Below, piece after piece: positions 23,201 through 35,144 of a stretch of 53,564 bases of DNA. The stretch is taken from contig BCKL01000048.1 of NCBI GenBank assembly GCA_001600635.1, positions 1-53,564 on the forward strand, in the 5' to 3' direction. Origin of the DNA: Leucosporidium creatinivorum (taxonomy: Eukaryota > Basidiomycota > Microbotryomycetes > Leucosporidiales > Leucosporidiaceae). The translations under genes were made by a program, and so were the position numbers. Each line of letters starts with the position of its first letter. The first letter of the stretch is position 1. Under the pieces are notes generated by a model. It saw nothing but the letters and a program-made list of their open reading frames with translations. It made no database searches and had not been told where the DNA came from.

Positions 23201-23840
23201 CTTACAACCCGTTCGTTCACATGCTGACCTGTTCCCCTTCTCAGGCATGATCCTCAAGCTCTGGAAGAAGCTAAAGAACGCCGGCATCATCGCTCACGAG
23301 CTGACCTCCTCGGACGACTGGACTGCCCTCGACGCCAAGTTCAACGCTCTCTGCTGGCTGCCCGAGCCGAACGCAACGATGAGGAGGCTCGACATCCTCG
23401 GCGTACCCTGGGATGAGATGCCCGCCTGCCTCATCTACTTCACCGGGGACGACCACTTCAACCGCTCAATGAGGCTCAAGGTGAGCTCGACGATGCTCGA
23501 CGATGAGGAAACTCGCTGACTGGTCTCGTCGCTCTTCCACAGGCTCGTCATCTCGGCTACCGTCTCAACCAGCGTGGTCTCTACAAGGATGTGAGTCGTC
23601 TACTCTGTCTTTCCCGACGCTGGAGAGCTGACCTTGCTTCTCTTTTCGTCAGGTCTCGAGGGGCCGAGATGGACTCAAGCTCACCGAGGGCAAGAAGGTG
23701 CCCTGCAAGACCGAGGAGGAGATCTTCAAGCTTCTCTCTGTGCCCTGGAGGTGAGCTGTAGCCGTGTCCCCGCCGCCCAAAGCTTCTCACTGACTTCCGT
23801 TCTCTCTCACAGGCCTCCCGAGCAGCGCCGTTGCTCCTAA
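20279..23840 (+). CDS. POL4: family X DNA polymerase (Pol4/Pol lambda type)
   Basis: Gap-filling polymerase of base-excision repair and end joining. Ten exons, start ATG 20279 (MNTAANLRVSGYNEEHTD), giving about 970 residues, far longer than yeast Pol4 (582). The first half is disordered, Pro/Ser/Lys-rich, with a BRCT-like region around FRLLVVHPDIT to GVYVVREKFVWDY. The 8-kDa domain contains GPNEPVARVC, DQWRERGYSKAAAAL and the HhH ELYGIGDRISSKI; the fingers carry a second HhH, YGVGRSVAEGFYDQG. The catalytic palm shows GSYRRGALDSGDIDLL (two Mg Asp) and RRLDILGVP (third Asp), and the thumb GDDHFNRSMRLKARHLGYRL. Ends PPEQRRCS. It converges on the acyl-CoA synthetase gene. Confidence 0.9.
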
Positions 23841-24282
23841 GGGAGACGCTCACATTCTGCAGGGCTCGACGCCCAACTTGCTTCTGTTTGTGCCCTTGCT
23901 TGCTTGTACCTACCTCTCGCCATAGCTCCCTCGCAATACTCCCCCGCTCGTTCTCTCGCTTGTTCTCGTTTCTCTTTCCCCTCGCTCTGCTCTTGCAACC
24001 AGATACGGAGTGCCCAAAAGTGCCAGAGTGAGACGAGAGAACAATTCGAGAAGATCGGCCCGCTTGACAACTTGCGGGGTAACCACCCGCTCGCCGAACG
24101 AAAAGAAGCCTTGCTCGGCCGTGGTGAGGCGAGCCGCTGTTGAGCTCGCCGGTGAAGCTCTGCGAGTGAGACTGTAGCTCGGTGCACTAATTTACATCAC
24201 ACTTCCAGCCCTAACTAATGCGACCGCTTCGTCTTGCACTGCAAGCTCCCATCGCGGTCCCCCGAATTCTTGCGCTCCCGCT
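23841..24282. other. convergent intergenic region
   Basis: 442 bp between two 3' ends, so it holds two terminators. A short hairpin CCCGC-(10 nt)-GCGGG lies near 24059-24079. No gene or repeat is seen. Confidence 0.4.
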
Positions 24283-26956
24283 CTACAGCTTGCTCTTGAG
24301 TCGCTTGACGACATCGGCCTTCTTCTGGTACTCGCCATCTCGCAAAACATTCCTGCGAATCTTTCCTGAGACCGTGCGAGGAAGGTCGTCGACGAACTCA
24401 ATCTGTTCGAGTCGCGCGAGCAAAAGTGAGTGTGCGAAGCCTCGGCGATGAAAACGTAGCAGAGCCGAGCGATAGGCGTTTGATCTTACCTCGCGTGGCA
24501 CTTTGTACGGTGCGGTGTACGACTTGAAGAACGTCTGAGGACGAGGAAGGCGTCAGATCGAGCTGAAGATGAACGCCGAGCCGAAGCTAAACTCACTTGG
24601 AGCTCGAGAATGAGTTCTGCGAGCTGCTCCTTGCTTGCGCCCTTGTACTTGACGCGATATTCCTCACTGAGGATGACAAAGGCTTTGACGATCTCTCCTC
24701 GGGCGGCATCAGGCGAGCCAACCACGGCCGACTCCAGGACGGCGGGGTGCGCCTGAGTCGGGGAAGGGCGAAAAAGTGGAGGAAGGCAAAAAGGGGGCAA
24801 AGAGGAGGAGCGGTGTGATTGAAGACCACGTGCAGTAGTGAAGAAGTGGGAGGGGGAAAGGACGAGTCAGCCTGAGAGCAATAAAGTCGACGCCGAGCGT
24901 CGTCCTCGCCTCCTTCTTCCTTTCCTCTCTCCTACCGCCAGCCTCACCAAAATCCGGGACTTACCTTCAAAGCACTCTCGCACTCGAATGGGCCGATGCG
25001 GTAGCCCGAGGAGGTGATGACCTGTATAGATGAGGAGCGTGAGGTTAGCTCCTCGGCGAGCCCATGCATCAAGGCAGCCTTCACCACAGTCGTGTAGAGC
25101 CGGGGCAGGAAACTGAGGTACTGCTCACATCATCATCACGTCCCACGAACCAAAAGTAGCCGTCTCGGTCGCGTATCCCACGATCCCCCGTCGTATACCA
25201 CGCCTTGCCGGCGTGTACCTTCTGGCGCTTGTCGACCTTGCCCTTCTTGATGTAGCCTGTCGGGAAGAAGTTGAACGTCAGTGGCGAAGCTGCAGAGCGG
25301 AGGAAGGCGACAGCTCACCCTTGAAGATCCACCGAGCACCACCGCCGACATCGACCCTGACAGCAAGCTCTCCTTCCTCGCCGTCAGCTAGCTCCTTCCC
25401 TTCACTGTCGATCACGGCGACGATGACATGAGGTGCGAGCTTGCCCATGCTTCCTTCTCGGACCTGTTGAGCCGAACTAATTAGCACGTCTACGAGCGTG
25501 ACAGAGCGTGAGTCAGCACTCACCTCCTCGCCTTGAAAGTTACCGACCATGATAACGGTCTCGCTTTGGCCCCAGGCGTCCTTGATGGTCACGCCCGTCG
25601 CCGCCCTCCACTCGTGGATCACGCTGGCGTTAAGAGGCTCGCCGGCGCTCACGCAGTGCTCGAGGGCCTTGAACGGGTGGGACTCGATGTACTTGAGCGA
25701 AGCCGACGTGACGAGAGTGCGATAGATGGTCGGAGGAGCGCAGAGGCTGGTGACGGGGTAGCGGTGGAGGCTTTCGAGGAGATGGGCGGGGGTGAAGTTG
25801 CCCGGAGGAGGAGGCTGAACCAGGAGGGTGCCTCCGAGGTTAAAGTTACCGAAGGTAGCGTAGGCTGCTTTCGCCCATCCGAGGTCGGCCATGTTGAGGA
25901 AGACTGTGGATCTCAGGTCAGCTTTGGCCGACTTCGGCGATGAGTTCGGCCGCCGCTTTGGAGAACTCACGCGTTCCAGGACCGAGCTGATACCAAGAGC
26001 CCGTGATGGTGTGTCCTAGGGTGTACTCGGATTCTGGAGGAGGGTCAAAAGAGTCAGCGCGAAAGCTCGGGTGGCGGGAGGACAGGGAGGCAGGACAAGC
26101 GTGGAGAGGGAGCTGAGTCATTGATGAAGCCGAAATCAACGACTCACCGAGTAGGACCATCTTGGGATCTCCCGTCGTTCCCGACGTGAAGTACAAGAGG
26201 GCGAGGTCGCTGGAAGAGTGCGCTTGCCCCTTCCACTTCTCTCCCTCGGCGATGGCGGCGACGGCGGCCTGCAAGTCCTTGCGACCTCGGCCGAGCCCAG
26301 CATCGTTATCGACGCGGACCTGCCAGATGTTGGAGATGTTGACCTCCTTGGCGATCTGCTCGAAGCGAGAGGTGGACTCGGCATCGCCGACAAAAGCCAC
26401 AGCACCGCAAGCGTTGGCGCGGAATTGGAGGTCTGGTGTAGGGGATGATCAGCAGTGTTATTATCTAGTACTCGACCCGAGAGGTTACCCTTGGCGACGA
26501 GCAGCGATGTGCCGGGGACGGGGATAGCGCCGAGCCTCATCAAGCCGAAGAGAACGATGTACCATCTGGATAGACCAGTGTGGTCAGCTGGGATCGCCTT
26601 GTATGTATCTGTATACTCACTCATTCACTCGCGGAAGCTGCATCATGACTTTGTCGCCCTTCTTGAGTCCGCTCTTCTCGAAAGCGATGGCGGCGCGGTT
26701 CGAGAGGTCGCTGAGCTGCTTGTAGGACAGGATCTTCTCCGTACTGCAGCAGCAGGTCTAGTTAGATAGGTACAGACTATGGCTGCTCTGTCACTCACCG
26801 GAAGTCAGAGCTGACCCAGTGCAGCGCGGGCTGCTGAGGTTGCTTCGCTGTCCAAGCGTCGAGCACATGAGAGGGAAAGCTGAAGTCGGCGGGGCAGTGG
26901 ATGCCATTGCCATACTTCTCCTTCAAAGTCTTGTAGGTAAAGTCGAGGGCGGGCAT
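24283..26956 (-). CDS. acyl-CoA synthetase (AMP-binding, medium-chain type)
   Basis: ANL-superfamily ligase activating a carboxylic acid to its acyl-CoA via an acyl-adenylate. Start ATG 26956 ([18 protein letters not shown]); the open frame further upstream has no ATG. ATP-binding motif [14 protein letters not shown], then [31 protein letters not shown], the adenine motif [37 protein letters not shown], hinge [16 protein letters not shown] and the C-terminal catalytic-Lys motif [17 protein letters not shown]. The GWAKAAY and [10 protein letters not shown] motifs resemble the medium-chain (ACSM/acetoacetyl-like) branch. No peroxisomal SKL is seen; the C terminus is KRLKSKL. Possible role in fatty-acid or aromatic-acid activation. 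It sits upstream of nothing obviously related. Confidence 0.9.
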
Positions 26957-27130
26957 GGTTGCGAGTGATGGGTAAGAAGCCAAGAGGCGACGCCGGCGAG
27001 AGGTCAGCTTCAGCCGAAGGGTGGGGCAACGTCAACTCCGCAACCTCGCTCCTCGCGATTCTCCGTGCGTCTCTGCAGTAAGAGTGGTACATTTATGGGA
27101 GTTATAATCTACGGCCTATTTCGAACACAT

Positions 27131-30100
27131 CTACCTCTGCTCCTTCACCAGCAGCACCAACGCAAGGAACGACGCTGCCGTGAAGGCGACGAACAGCGCC
27201 GCCAGTAGCGAGATGTCGGGGAACCAGAAGGCCTGCAGAACAAGCGAGATGAGCCACAGTCCACGTCGGCTTTATCTCAAGAGACTCACCTGAGCCTGAA
27301 AGCCGAACATGCTGAGGATCGTGGCTGCTGGCACCTCGATGTCGACTCCGTCTGCGAACGCCGAGCGAGCGTCAGCAAGCGTATGTACTCGTATCGCCAC
27401 CTTTATACTCACATCGATGATCTCTCAACTGCAAGTAGCGAACCTCGTTGACGAGGAACGCCTCGAAAGCGGCGTGAAAGAAGGAAGTCGTCTCGAGCCA
27501 CTGGAGGTAGGAGGGTAGCTTGTCGCGATTGATGAGGAGTCCAGCGAAGAGGAGGCTGTAGAACGAGGAAGTCAAGTCAGCGCTACTCGGAGAGTGGAGC
27601 GAGCTTCACGTAGCACTCACTTGAAGAGCATGAGAAGACTGCCGACGAGGTTGGCGACTCCGGTGTCGCGAATCACAACACTCAGGAAGAGCACGACACT
27701 CGACGCGGTCAAGTTGAACATGACGAGGACGAGAATGAAGCTCCAAAACGACTCGACGGTGGGTACGAGGCCGACAGGAGCGTAGACGATGGCGCCGAAG
27801 ACGAAGGGTGGGATCACTCGGAGGGGCACGATGTCGAAGAGGACCTTGGCGGCAAAGTAGGTTGCAGGGCTGTAGTATCCGTTGGCGCGCTCGCGAGTGA
27901 AGAGCAGCCGCTCAGAGGCGAAGGCGTTGAGAGTGGTGAGGCAGCTGAAGCCGAAGAGGGAGAGGACGAAGAAGCCAAAGCCCATGCGGTTCTGGAAGCC
28001 AGGGATGTCGTCGCTATATGATGTACAATGGTCAGTAGACGCGAAGATGGCAAGAGCGGCTCGCGAGCTCACGTCAATCCGCGGAAGAGGAAGGCGCAGA
28101 TGCCTGCGAAAGCGAGAGTGGATCAGCTTCGGCGCGCATCGAAATTGATGATGCGCCACTTACAGGCAACGATGACAGCCACCGCATAGTGCGAAAGCAT
28201 GAGCATGGGGTTGCGGTAGAGGTTCTTGAACGAGCGACCGCTGAGGATCGTGAACTGCTGCCACAGGCCCGCCCTCTTGTAGGCTCTCAAGACGACCGCT
28301 TGGCCGTCAGCGTGTCCATTGGCAGTCGCATGCGAGGTAGCGGAGCGAATCTCCTCCTTCGTCTCCTTGGCGACGTCGCTCCGAGCGTAGGCGTCCACCA
28401 GCTTGACGAGGTTGGGCGAGAGTGAGAATTGGGAAGGCGAGGACCGTCCAGAGCCAAAGATGCGGTGCTTGAGCGAGCCATTGCCGCCGTTAACCGATTT
28501 GGGCACAGTGTCAAGCTCGGTATCGTCGTCGGTGGACGAGGCGGTGTTGATGGCGAGACGGGAGGAGCGAACGCCGAGCTCGGGGTCGCTGACGGCGACG
28601 GCGTCTTGCTCTCCATCGAGCTGGATAAGAGCGGCTTCGGCTTGGGCAGGGCTACCGTGTGCCTTCTCGTCTTGCATAGTGAGGTCGACTGCAGGCGAAG
28701 AGGTCAGCTGAAGTGCGCCGAACGACGTTCAAATCGGTCTCGACTGACTAAGGTAGTCGGCGATGTTGAAGCCAGCAGGGCAAGGCCATCCGACTCCTTT
28801 GAAGTAGTCCTGGCATGTGTCTGCCTTGCCCGAGTAGATGAGCTTGCCGTTGGCGAGGAGGACGAGCTTGTCGAAGAGGGCGACGATGTTGGAGCGAGGT
28901 TGGTGAATGGTGAAGACGACGGTGCGCTTGTAGTTGCGAGCCAGCTGAACGAGCGACTCAACGACGTTGAATGCGTTGTACGAGTCGAGGCCTGGACGAA
29001 AGACCCGAGGTCAGCTCTCGCTTTTCGATAGCTAAGACGGCGTCAACTCACCAGACGTAGGCTCGTCAAGGTAAATTATGCTGGGAGAAGTGACCAGCTC
29101 GCAAGCGATGGATACACGACGCTTCTCCCCACCCGAGATGGACCTCTGCCCGCTCTCGCCGATGCGACTGTCCCTGATGCCGAGAATGCCGAGCTCGTGC
29201 ATCGTCTCCAACGTCCTCATCTTCTTGTCCTCGAGCGACATATCCCGCGGAAGACGAAGCATAGCCGAGTAGAGCACCGTCTCGTAGACGGTGAGCGTAC
29301 CCATGAGTGTGTCCTCCTGGTCGACGAATCCAACGACTCGGCGATACTCTGCCGCGTCCACCTTCTTGCCGTTGACGAGGATGTCGCCGGTGACGCTTCC
29401 AGTCTTGGACTTGCGAGCGAGGAGGTCGAGGAAGGTCGACTTGCCGGCTCCCGAAGCGCCAATGACGGCCATGATCTGCCCGGGCTCCACAGCGCCCGAG
29501 ATGGAGTCGAGGACGACACGACCGTTGGGAAGGGTGTAGGAGAGGTCGGAGAACTGGAGGGCGGTAGGGATGTGATCCTCGAGGAGCGATTTGCTCGTGG
29601 GGCCAGCCGAGCCGCTGCCGTTGGCGGGGAGGCGGATGCGACCGCCGAGGAACGAGTACTCGACGCCGGTGCTGGAACGGCCGAGGTACCAGAAGACTGC
29701 GAGGAGCGGCCTGTGAGCGGAAGCGATGCAAGCCAAGAGAAGTAGGACTCACGGAAGAGGCCAACAAGGAGGACAGAGGCGGCGAGGGCGATGGTGACGA
29801 TGACCCAGGTCTTGTTGTCGGGCTTGGGAGGGCGAACAAAGCCAGGGACTTCGCTCGACCTCATACACTCTCCGCTCTTGCAGTTGAGGGTGATGTAGCT
29901 GTCGCCGAAGATGTCGTTGATGAGCTGGTTCATGGCCGGCTCCTCGAATTTGCTGTCCTCGCCCGAGCGGGTGCTGAACTTGGTCGGTCCCTTGATCTCC
30001 TCGGTGAGGAAGTCCGAGATGTCTTGAATGAGGAGCGAAGATCAGCTTTCGCTCATCGTTGATGCGGACCGTCCAAACTCCGAGCTCGGCTCAAACTCAC

Positions 30101-31192
30101 CGACACTGCCGTCCTCGCCGCAGAGCATCTTGCCCGGGATGCAAGCGCAGCTCATCTCCTCGCACGAGTACTCGGTGTAGTTGCTCTCGTAGCCAACGTC
30201 GAGGCGCGAGGTGCAGTTGGAGAGGCCGCAGTAGAAGGATTCGACCTTGCCGATCCAGAACTGGAAGCCGCAGGTGGACGAGGTGACATCGCAGGTGAAG
30301 GTGACTTGGGGAGGTCGATCAGGGAGCATGTCGAGGATCTTGCGGTCTGCTCGGCGGTCGGAGCGGAGGGGGAGGTCAGCTCTCGAGTCCCAGCTCGGCC
30401 GAGAGTAAGCGATACTGACTGGTCACGTCGCACATCTGGAACATCTCCTTAACCGCAAAGCCTTCTTTATAGCACACGGCCGTCTCTTTGTCGCTCTCGC
30501 CGTCGTCGCTGCCACCCTTGAGCATCGAAGCGGGGTCGCGGAGAACGAGATCCGAGCAGACTTGGTTCGTTTGGCACACTGCGAGCAGGGGAGGTCGTCA
30601 GTCATGGTATCCAACGCCCTGTACTTCAACCGAGAGCTCACCGTTGCAGTTGATGCCTCCCCAGCCTTCGTCGCATTCGCACGAGTCTCCCTTGCGAGGG
30701 AACCGGTCCTGACCATCAGCGAGGGAGCCGCATACTGCAGAGCTTTCGTATCAGCGGGTGAGCCTTCGCTGCTGGAGTACAATTACTCACGAGGCTTGGA
30801 GCAGTCCTCTCCACCGAACCCCGACGGACAGATGCATTGGCCATTAAAGTCGTTGCATTTGCCTGCAGTAGGTTCGCAGTCAGCTAGGCAGAAAGCTAGA
30901 CTGCTTGCTACTGCTCACCGGTGTTGAGGCAGCTGAAAGCAGGCAGCACGCAGTTGAACTGAGGATCGCAAGGCGGGCAAGCGGGTGGACGGGGCGCGAG
31001 GCTGGTGGAGGGATTAAAGAGGGATACAGGCGCTAGTTGACGATTCCGCGCTGCTTGATTAGAGGAGAAGGTCGCATTGGGGAAGGGCGAGAGGGAGCGA
31101 GTGAGGAGCGAAGTGGCTTGAGCAAACGAGGTGGCGGAGGAGCTAACGAGGGAGAGGGCGAGCAAGGTCGCCCCGCTCGTAGTGAGCTTCAT
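27131..31192 (-). CDS. ADP1: Adp1-like ABCG half-transporter with EGF-like ectodomain
   Basis: Membrane ABC transporter resembling yeast Adp1 in layout and in size (roughly 1,000 residues). ATG 31192 opens a signal peptide ([19 protein letters not shown]). A luminal or extracellular part rich in Cys has EGF-like units ([50 protein letters not shown]) and further Cys-rich segments ending [17 protein letters not shown] first helix ([18 protein letters not shown]) leads to the nucleotide-binding domain: Walker [11 protein letters not shown]-loop [10 protein letters not shown], signature [11 protein letters not shown], Walker [12 protein letters not shown]-loop TIHQPRSN. The membrane domain then has about six helices, e.g. 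[18 protein letters not shown] and [19 protein letters not shown]. Substrate unknown. At least ten introns. Confidence 0.93.
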
Positions 31193-31499
31193 GATGAGGT
31201 GCAGAAGAGCCCGAAGATCCGTCTGTATGCTGCGCGCAAGTCGGATCCGAGAGACGAGTCGAGACGAGGTGATGGAAGCTGGCCAACCCCTGCGTGGGGC
31301 GCGCTGGCTCGACTTCGGCGACTGAGGAAGGGGGGCAGCCATCGCAGTCTCTCGCTTCGAAGACGGCGGTAGATCGTGTATGTGCAAGCTGAATGGCAAT
31401 CAATCGGGAAGCACAACAGGCCATTCTTGTGAACGATATAAAACGAAACGGAAGGGGGTCCTGTACAAAGTGTCGTCGTCGCTGCTTCCTCGAGCGAGC
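31193..31499. other. intergenic, ABC promoter and kinase 3' flank
   Basis: 307 bp between two minus-strand genes. A plus-strand GATATAAAACG (about 31435-31446) is AT-rich, but reads in the direction away from the transporter. No gene is seen. Confidence 0.35.
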
Positions 31500-34400
31500 T
31501 CAAAGTCCCGAGACGGTCGTCGCCCTCCTCCTTCTCGGCGCCATGACAATCCCGGCATCCTCATCCTCATCATCCTCTCCATACATGTCCACTCGCCTAT
31601 TGTGGGTGGAAGGTGGCTCGAGGGAGACGGCTCGAATGCTGCCGTCGCGAGGGGAGGCCGAGGAAGGCGAGTAGGAGGGGTAGGCTGGGTCGGTGGGGAT
31701 GGCGAGCTTGTTGACCGAGCGAGTGGGCGAGTTGGTGCTCGAGTGTTGGCGGACGAGAGGAGGAGGGTCGAGAGAAGGGTCGGGGTCGATCCCCTTGGTC
31801 GCGAGGGCTTGGTGCGCCGATTGACGAGGGGTCGAGTCCTCCAAGGTGGCGGTGAGGGGCTTCTGGAACTCGCCGTCCACCTCGGCGAACAGCGCACTTC
31901 CTCCTTCCTCCTCGCTGAGGCCAAAGTTGGCGAAAGCCGAGTGCCAGCCCGAGATGCCGTTGGCGACGTCGATGGGCGACGAGACGAGGTCATCCTCCAA
32001 ATCGTCGTCGTCCGATTCGTCCGATTCCGAGTACTCAAACTCAGTGAGGTCCATAAGCTCCTCATCATCGTCCTCTTCTTCGTCCTGGGGCGCTGGGTGG
32101 GCGAACGACCGCTGCGACTTGAGGTGCTCGGCGGCGAGTCCTGGGGCAGGCCTGATGACGCGGCCGAACGAGTCGTACTTGTCGCCAGTGGTCTCGAATC
32201 GTTCCACCAAAGCGGCGGGGATGCTGACGCCCGAAGGCGTGCCAGGGGATGATGTCTCCTCGTCGGCGTCGTCCGACAACGACGCCTGGCGCTGAGGGGT
32301 CCTTCCTCCACCTCTCCTCTCACCGCCTCCCAGCTTCGACAGCATCCTCGACAGGGTCCTCCTCCCTACCGCCGACTCGCCCTCGGATGAAGGAGTCGAC
32401 GATCCTCGGACCGACGAGTCGGAGCGATCCGAGTTCTTCCTCGAGCCGAGGAGATGGCTGAAGCCGCCTCGTCCATTACTAGGTACAGAGGACGAGGAGA
32501 CGCTCCTGGAGAGCTCGGGAAGATGGACGAGGTTGGGTGCTGGCGAGGTGGGCGAGGGCGCGTATTCGGGGTCGACGACGACCTGGATGGTGCTGGGAGG
32601 AGGCGTAGGCGTGTTGAGGCTCGACTCGCGCTTCCTGTTGCCCCAACCCCCTCGACCGATGGTACCGGCGGGACTCGAGCTCCTCGAATGCGAGCCATGG
32701 CCGCCTTGCTCGCTCGAGATGATGCGACGAATGTCGACGCCAAAGTCCATCGACGACTTCTTGCGATTGGGACCGTTGACCTCGTCGGTGGGGAAGCGCG
32801 AGAGGGGGACGTTGGTGGACTGATGGTCGTGTTCTGCGCTCTGCGAAGTCGAGCTGGCCGACTTGGAGCGAGAGCGAGGCGTGTCGGCCGAGCGGCGATT
32901 GCTCTTGATGCGAGCGAAGGCTGGGAAGCGAACGAGGGCGGCGTTGAGGGCGCGACGAATGCCGGGGCGGTTGCGAATGGGAGGAAGGGTGTCTACAGCA
33001 CCGCGCTCGTGAGTGGCGTGCTCGATGTCCTCCTCGGTGACGATGACAGTGTCGGTTTGAGCTGGGTCGGTGTCGCAGAGCCAGGAATCGGGTGAAGCCT
33101 CGAGGTTGCGGAGGACCCAAGGGTGTTTCTGTGCGAGAGCAAGATGAGCAAGCTGGACAGACCGACCTCGGGACATCTAACTCACCTTGACCTCCTCGAG
33201 ACTGATGCGCTTCTCCGGGTTCTTCTCCAACAACCTCGCCAACAGATCCACCACCTCCCTCCCCTCCTCCCCATCTCCCATCCCCTCCCACTGATTCACC
33301 GTCGGCACGCCCGACCACGCTCCCTCCTTGCCCATCCGCTCGGGGATGCGCACCCCCTCCCTCGCAATAACGTTATACAGCTCGTACTCGGTCCGCGCCA
33401 TAAACGGCGTATCGCCAAACAATAGACAGAATAAAGTAACGCCCAAGGCCCACACGTCGATGCCTTTGCCGATGGGAGGGCGAGTGCGAGGCTGGGAAGG
33501 GTCGGCGGGAGGGAGGGGGAGCGAGATGACGGTCGAGGTGAGGGGGATGCCGCCGGGGCTGAGAGGGGTGGGAAGGTCGGAAGTGGAGGCGACGGCGGGG
33601 GAGGAGTGCGCGGAAGCATGAGCGCCGGAAGGGAAGTAGGTCGAGTCCGAGTCGTTGGCGGGAGCTTGAGTCGGCGTGGGAGTGTACTCGACAGGGTGGC
33701 AGAGCTCGGGAGCGAAGAAGGCGGGGCTGCCGGCGGTCTTCCGGAGGGCCTTGTCGTCCTCGCCTGGTGGGCAGTCGGTCGTGTCGAGAGGAGAGGCGCG
33801 CAGGAGGGCTTCCGAGACGTGCGAGACTCCAAAGTCCGAGATCTTGACGACCGAGTGATCTTCGGTCCAGAGGAGGTTGGCGGGCTTGATATCACGGTGA
33901 ATGATGCCTTGGTAGTGGACTGTTAAGGGGACAGGTGAGCTATCGCTAGAGCTGGAGAGGAGGGGGGCAGCTTGCGATACTCAAGACCGAGCACAACATC
34001 GCGGAATGTCCGACGAGCCTCGTCGACCGTCATCGTCGGCCGCTTGTTCTCGTCCTGCCATACGATCTGACCGCCCGCCATGAACTCGAGCACTGTCGAA
34101 AGAGATGGAGTCAGCTCACCCTTCCCCGGAATGACCGCCATCAACGAACTCACCCATGAAGACCTTCTTGCTCTTGACGTCGTCGATGACCTCCTTGAGG
34201 CGCACGATGTTGGGGTGGTCCAACCGCTTCATGATGGCCACCTCGCGCTTGATCTTGTCGTCGGCGCCAATGCCCGCGCTTCCCTGCGAGCTGGCCTTCC
34301 TCCCCTTGGCCGCGCGCAAGCTCTTGCCCCGACCTGCTCCCTCCCTCGCCACGCTCTTGATGGCACAGTAGCGCACATCACCCGAATCAATCTCCTCCTC

Positions 34401-35144
34401 CCACCGCTCGCTGCGAGCCTCCGCCGATTTGCCCTTGCGGCGCGCCCTCGCTTCGGCGTCCTGCTCGGCCTCCGCATCCTCGAGCTCGTCCTCGTCAGAC
34501 TCGCGCAGGGTCGGCTCAGCACAGAGCCATACCTTGCCGTGCGAGCCCTGGCCGATCGTCTTGAGCCGCACGTACTGGTTGACCATGCGACGGCCTTGCG
34601 AGTCGATGCTCGAGCTCAAGGTGAGGGTTGTTTTGGGCTCGGCTGGCGGCGAGTTGTTGCCTCCTCGGCCTGACGACTTGCTCGAGGCGTGGGAAGGTTT
34701 CCGTTCGGGCGCGGGAGGCGGCGACTGGGAGCGACGCGAGGCGAGGGAAGCGTTGTGCGAGAGATTGGCGCCGGGAAGGGGGGAAGCAGGGAAGGGAGGG
34801 GAAGGGGAAGGGAGCGGGATCTGCTGAGTGTTGGGCGAGACGGGAGGTTTGTAGACCTTTGGCCTCGACTTGACGATGAATCCCGAGTTGCCCGCCGAGG
34901 TCGAGTAGATTGACGAAGGCGGCGACGAGGCAGCAGTGAGGCCGAACGACGAAGGCGCCGTCGTTGAGCCTGGCGAGCTGGATCCTAAAGGTGAAGCTGA
35001 GCCCGAGGATGTTGCTGAAGCCAACACAGCGAGCGATTCCTGGCGCGAGGAGCGACTCAAGCCCCCAGCTTGATTCGAGTTGAAGTTGGATGGGAGGTGA
35101 CAGTCGGGAGGCGACAGTAGCGGGGGAGCGTAAGGGGAAGTCAT
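31500..35144 (-). CDS. CaMKK/Ssp1/Sak1-like serine-threonine kinase
   Basis: Upstream kinase of the Snf1/AMPK-activating type. Start ATG 35144 (MTSPYAPPLLSPPD), then about 180 disordered Ser/Pro-rich residues. The kinase domain shows YVRLKTIGQGSHGKVWL (Gly loop), a 60-residue acidic insert, CAIKSV (catalytic Lys), HPNIVRLKEVIDD, HRDIKPANLL (catalytic loop), KISDFGVSHVSE, and GSPAFFAPEL followed by a long Pro/Ser insert, then IDVWALGVTLFCLLFGDTPF. The tail of over 500 residues is Ser-rich and acidic with repeated RRxS-like sites, ending RRRRATTVSGL. One intron (33975-33920) is GC-AG with donor GCAAGC, joining LEY to LHYQGIIHRD. A homologous role in glucose or stress signalling is inferred from family only. 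Confidence 0.9.
33920..33975 (-). other. GC-AG intron in the kinase gene
   Basis: Donor GCAAGC at 33975, acceptor AACAG ending at 33920, 56 nt. Splicing joins LEYL to HYQGIIHRDIKPAN, a well conserved stretch, which fixes both boundaries. Confidence 0.85.

Noticed and set aside
26957-26983. Start of acyl-CoA synthetase at 26983
   Set aside because: That codon is TTG; the first ATG in frame is 26956.
24283-31192. A metabolite gene cluster of acyl-CoA synthetase plus ABC transporter
   Set aside because: No polyketide, peptide or terpene core enzyme, tailoring enzyme or regulator lies nearby; adjacency alone is weak.
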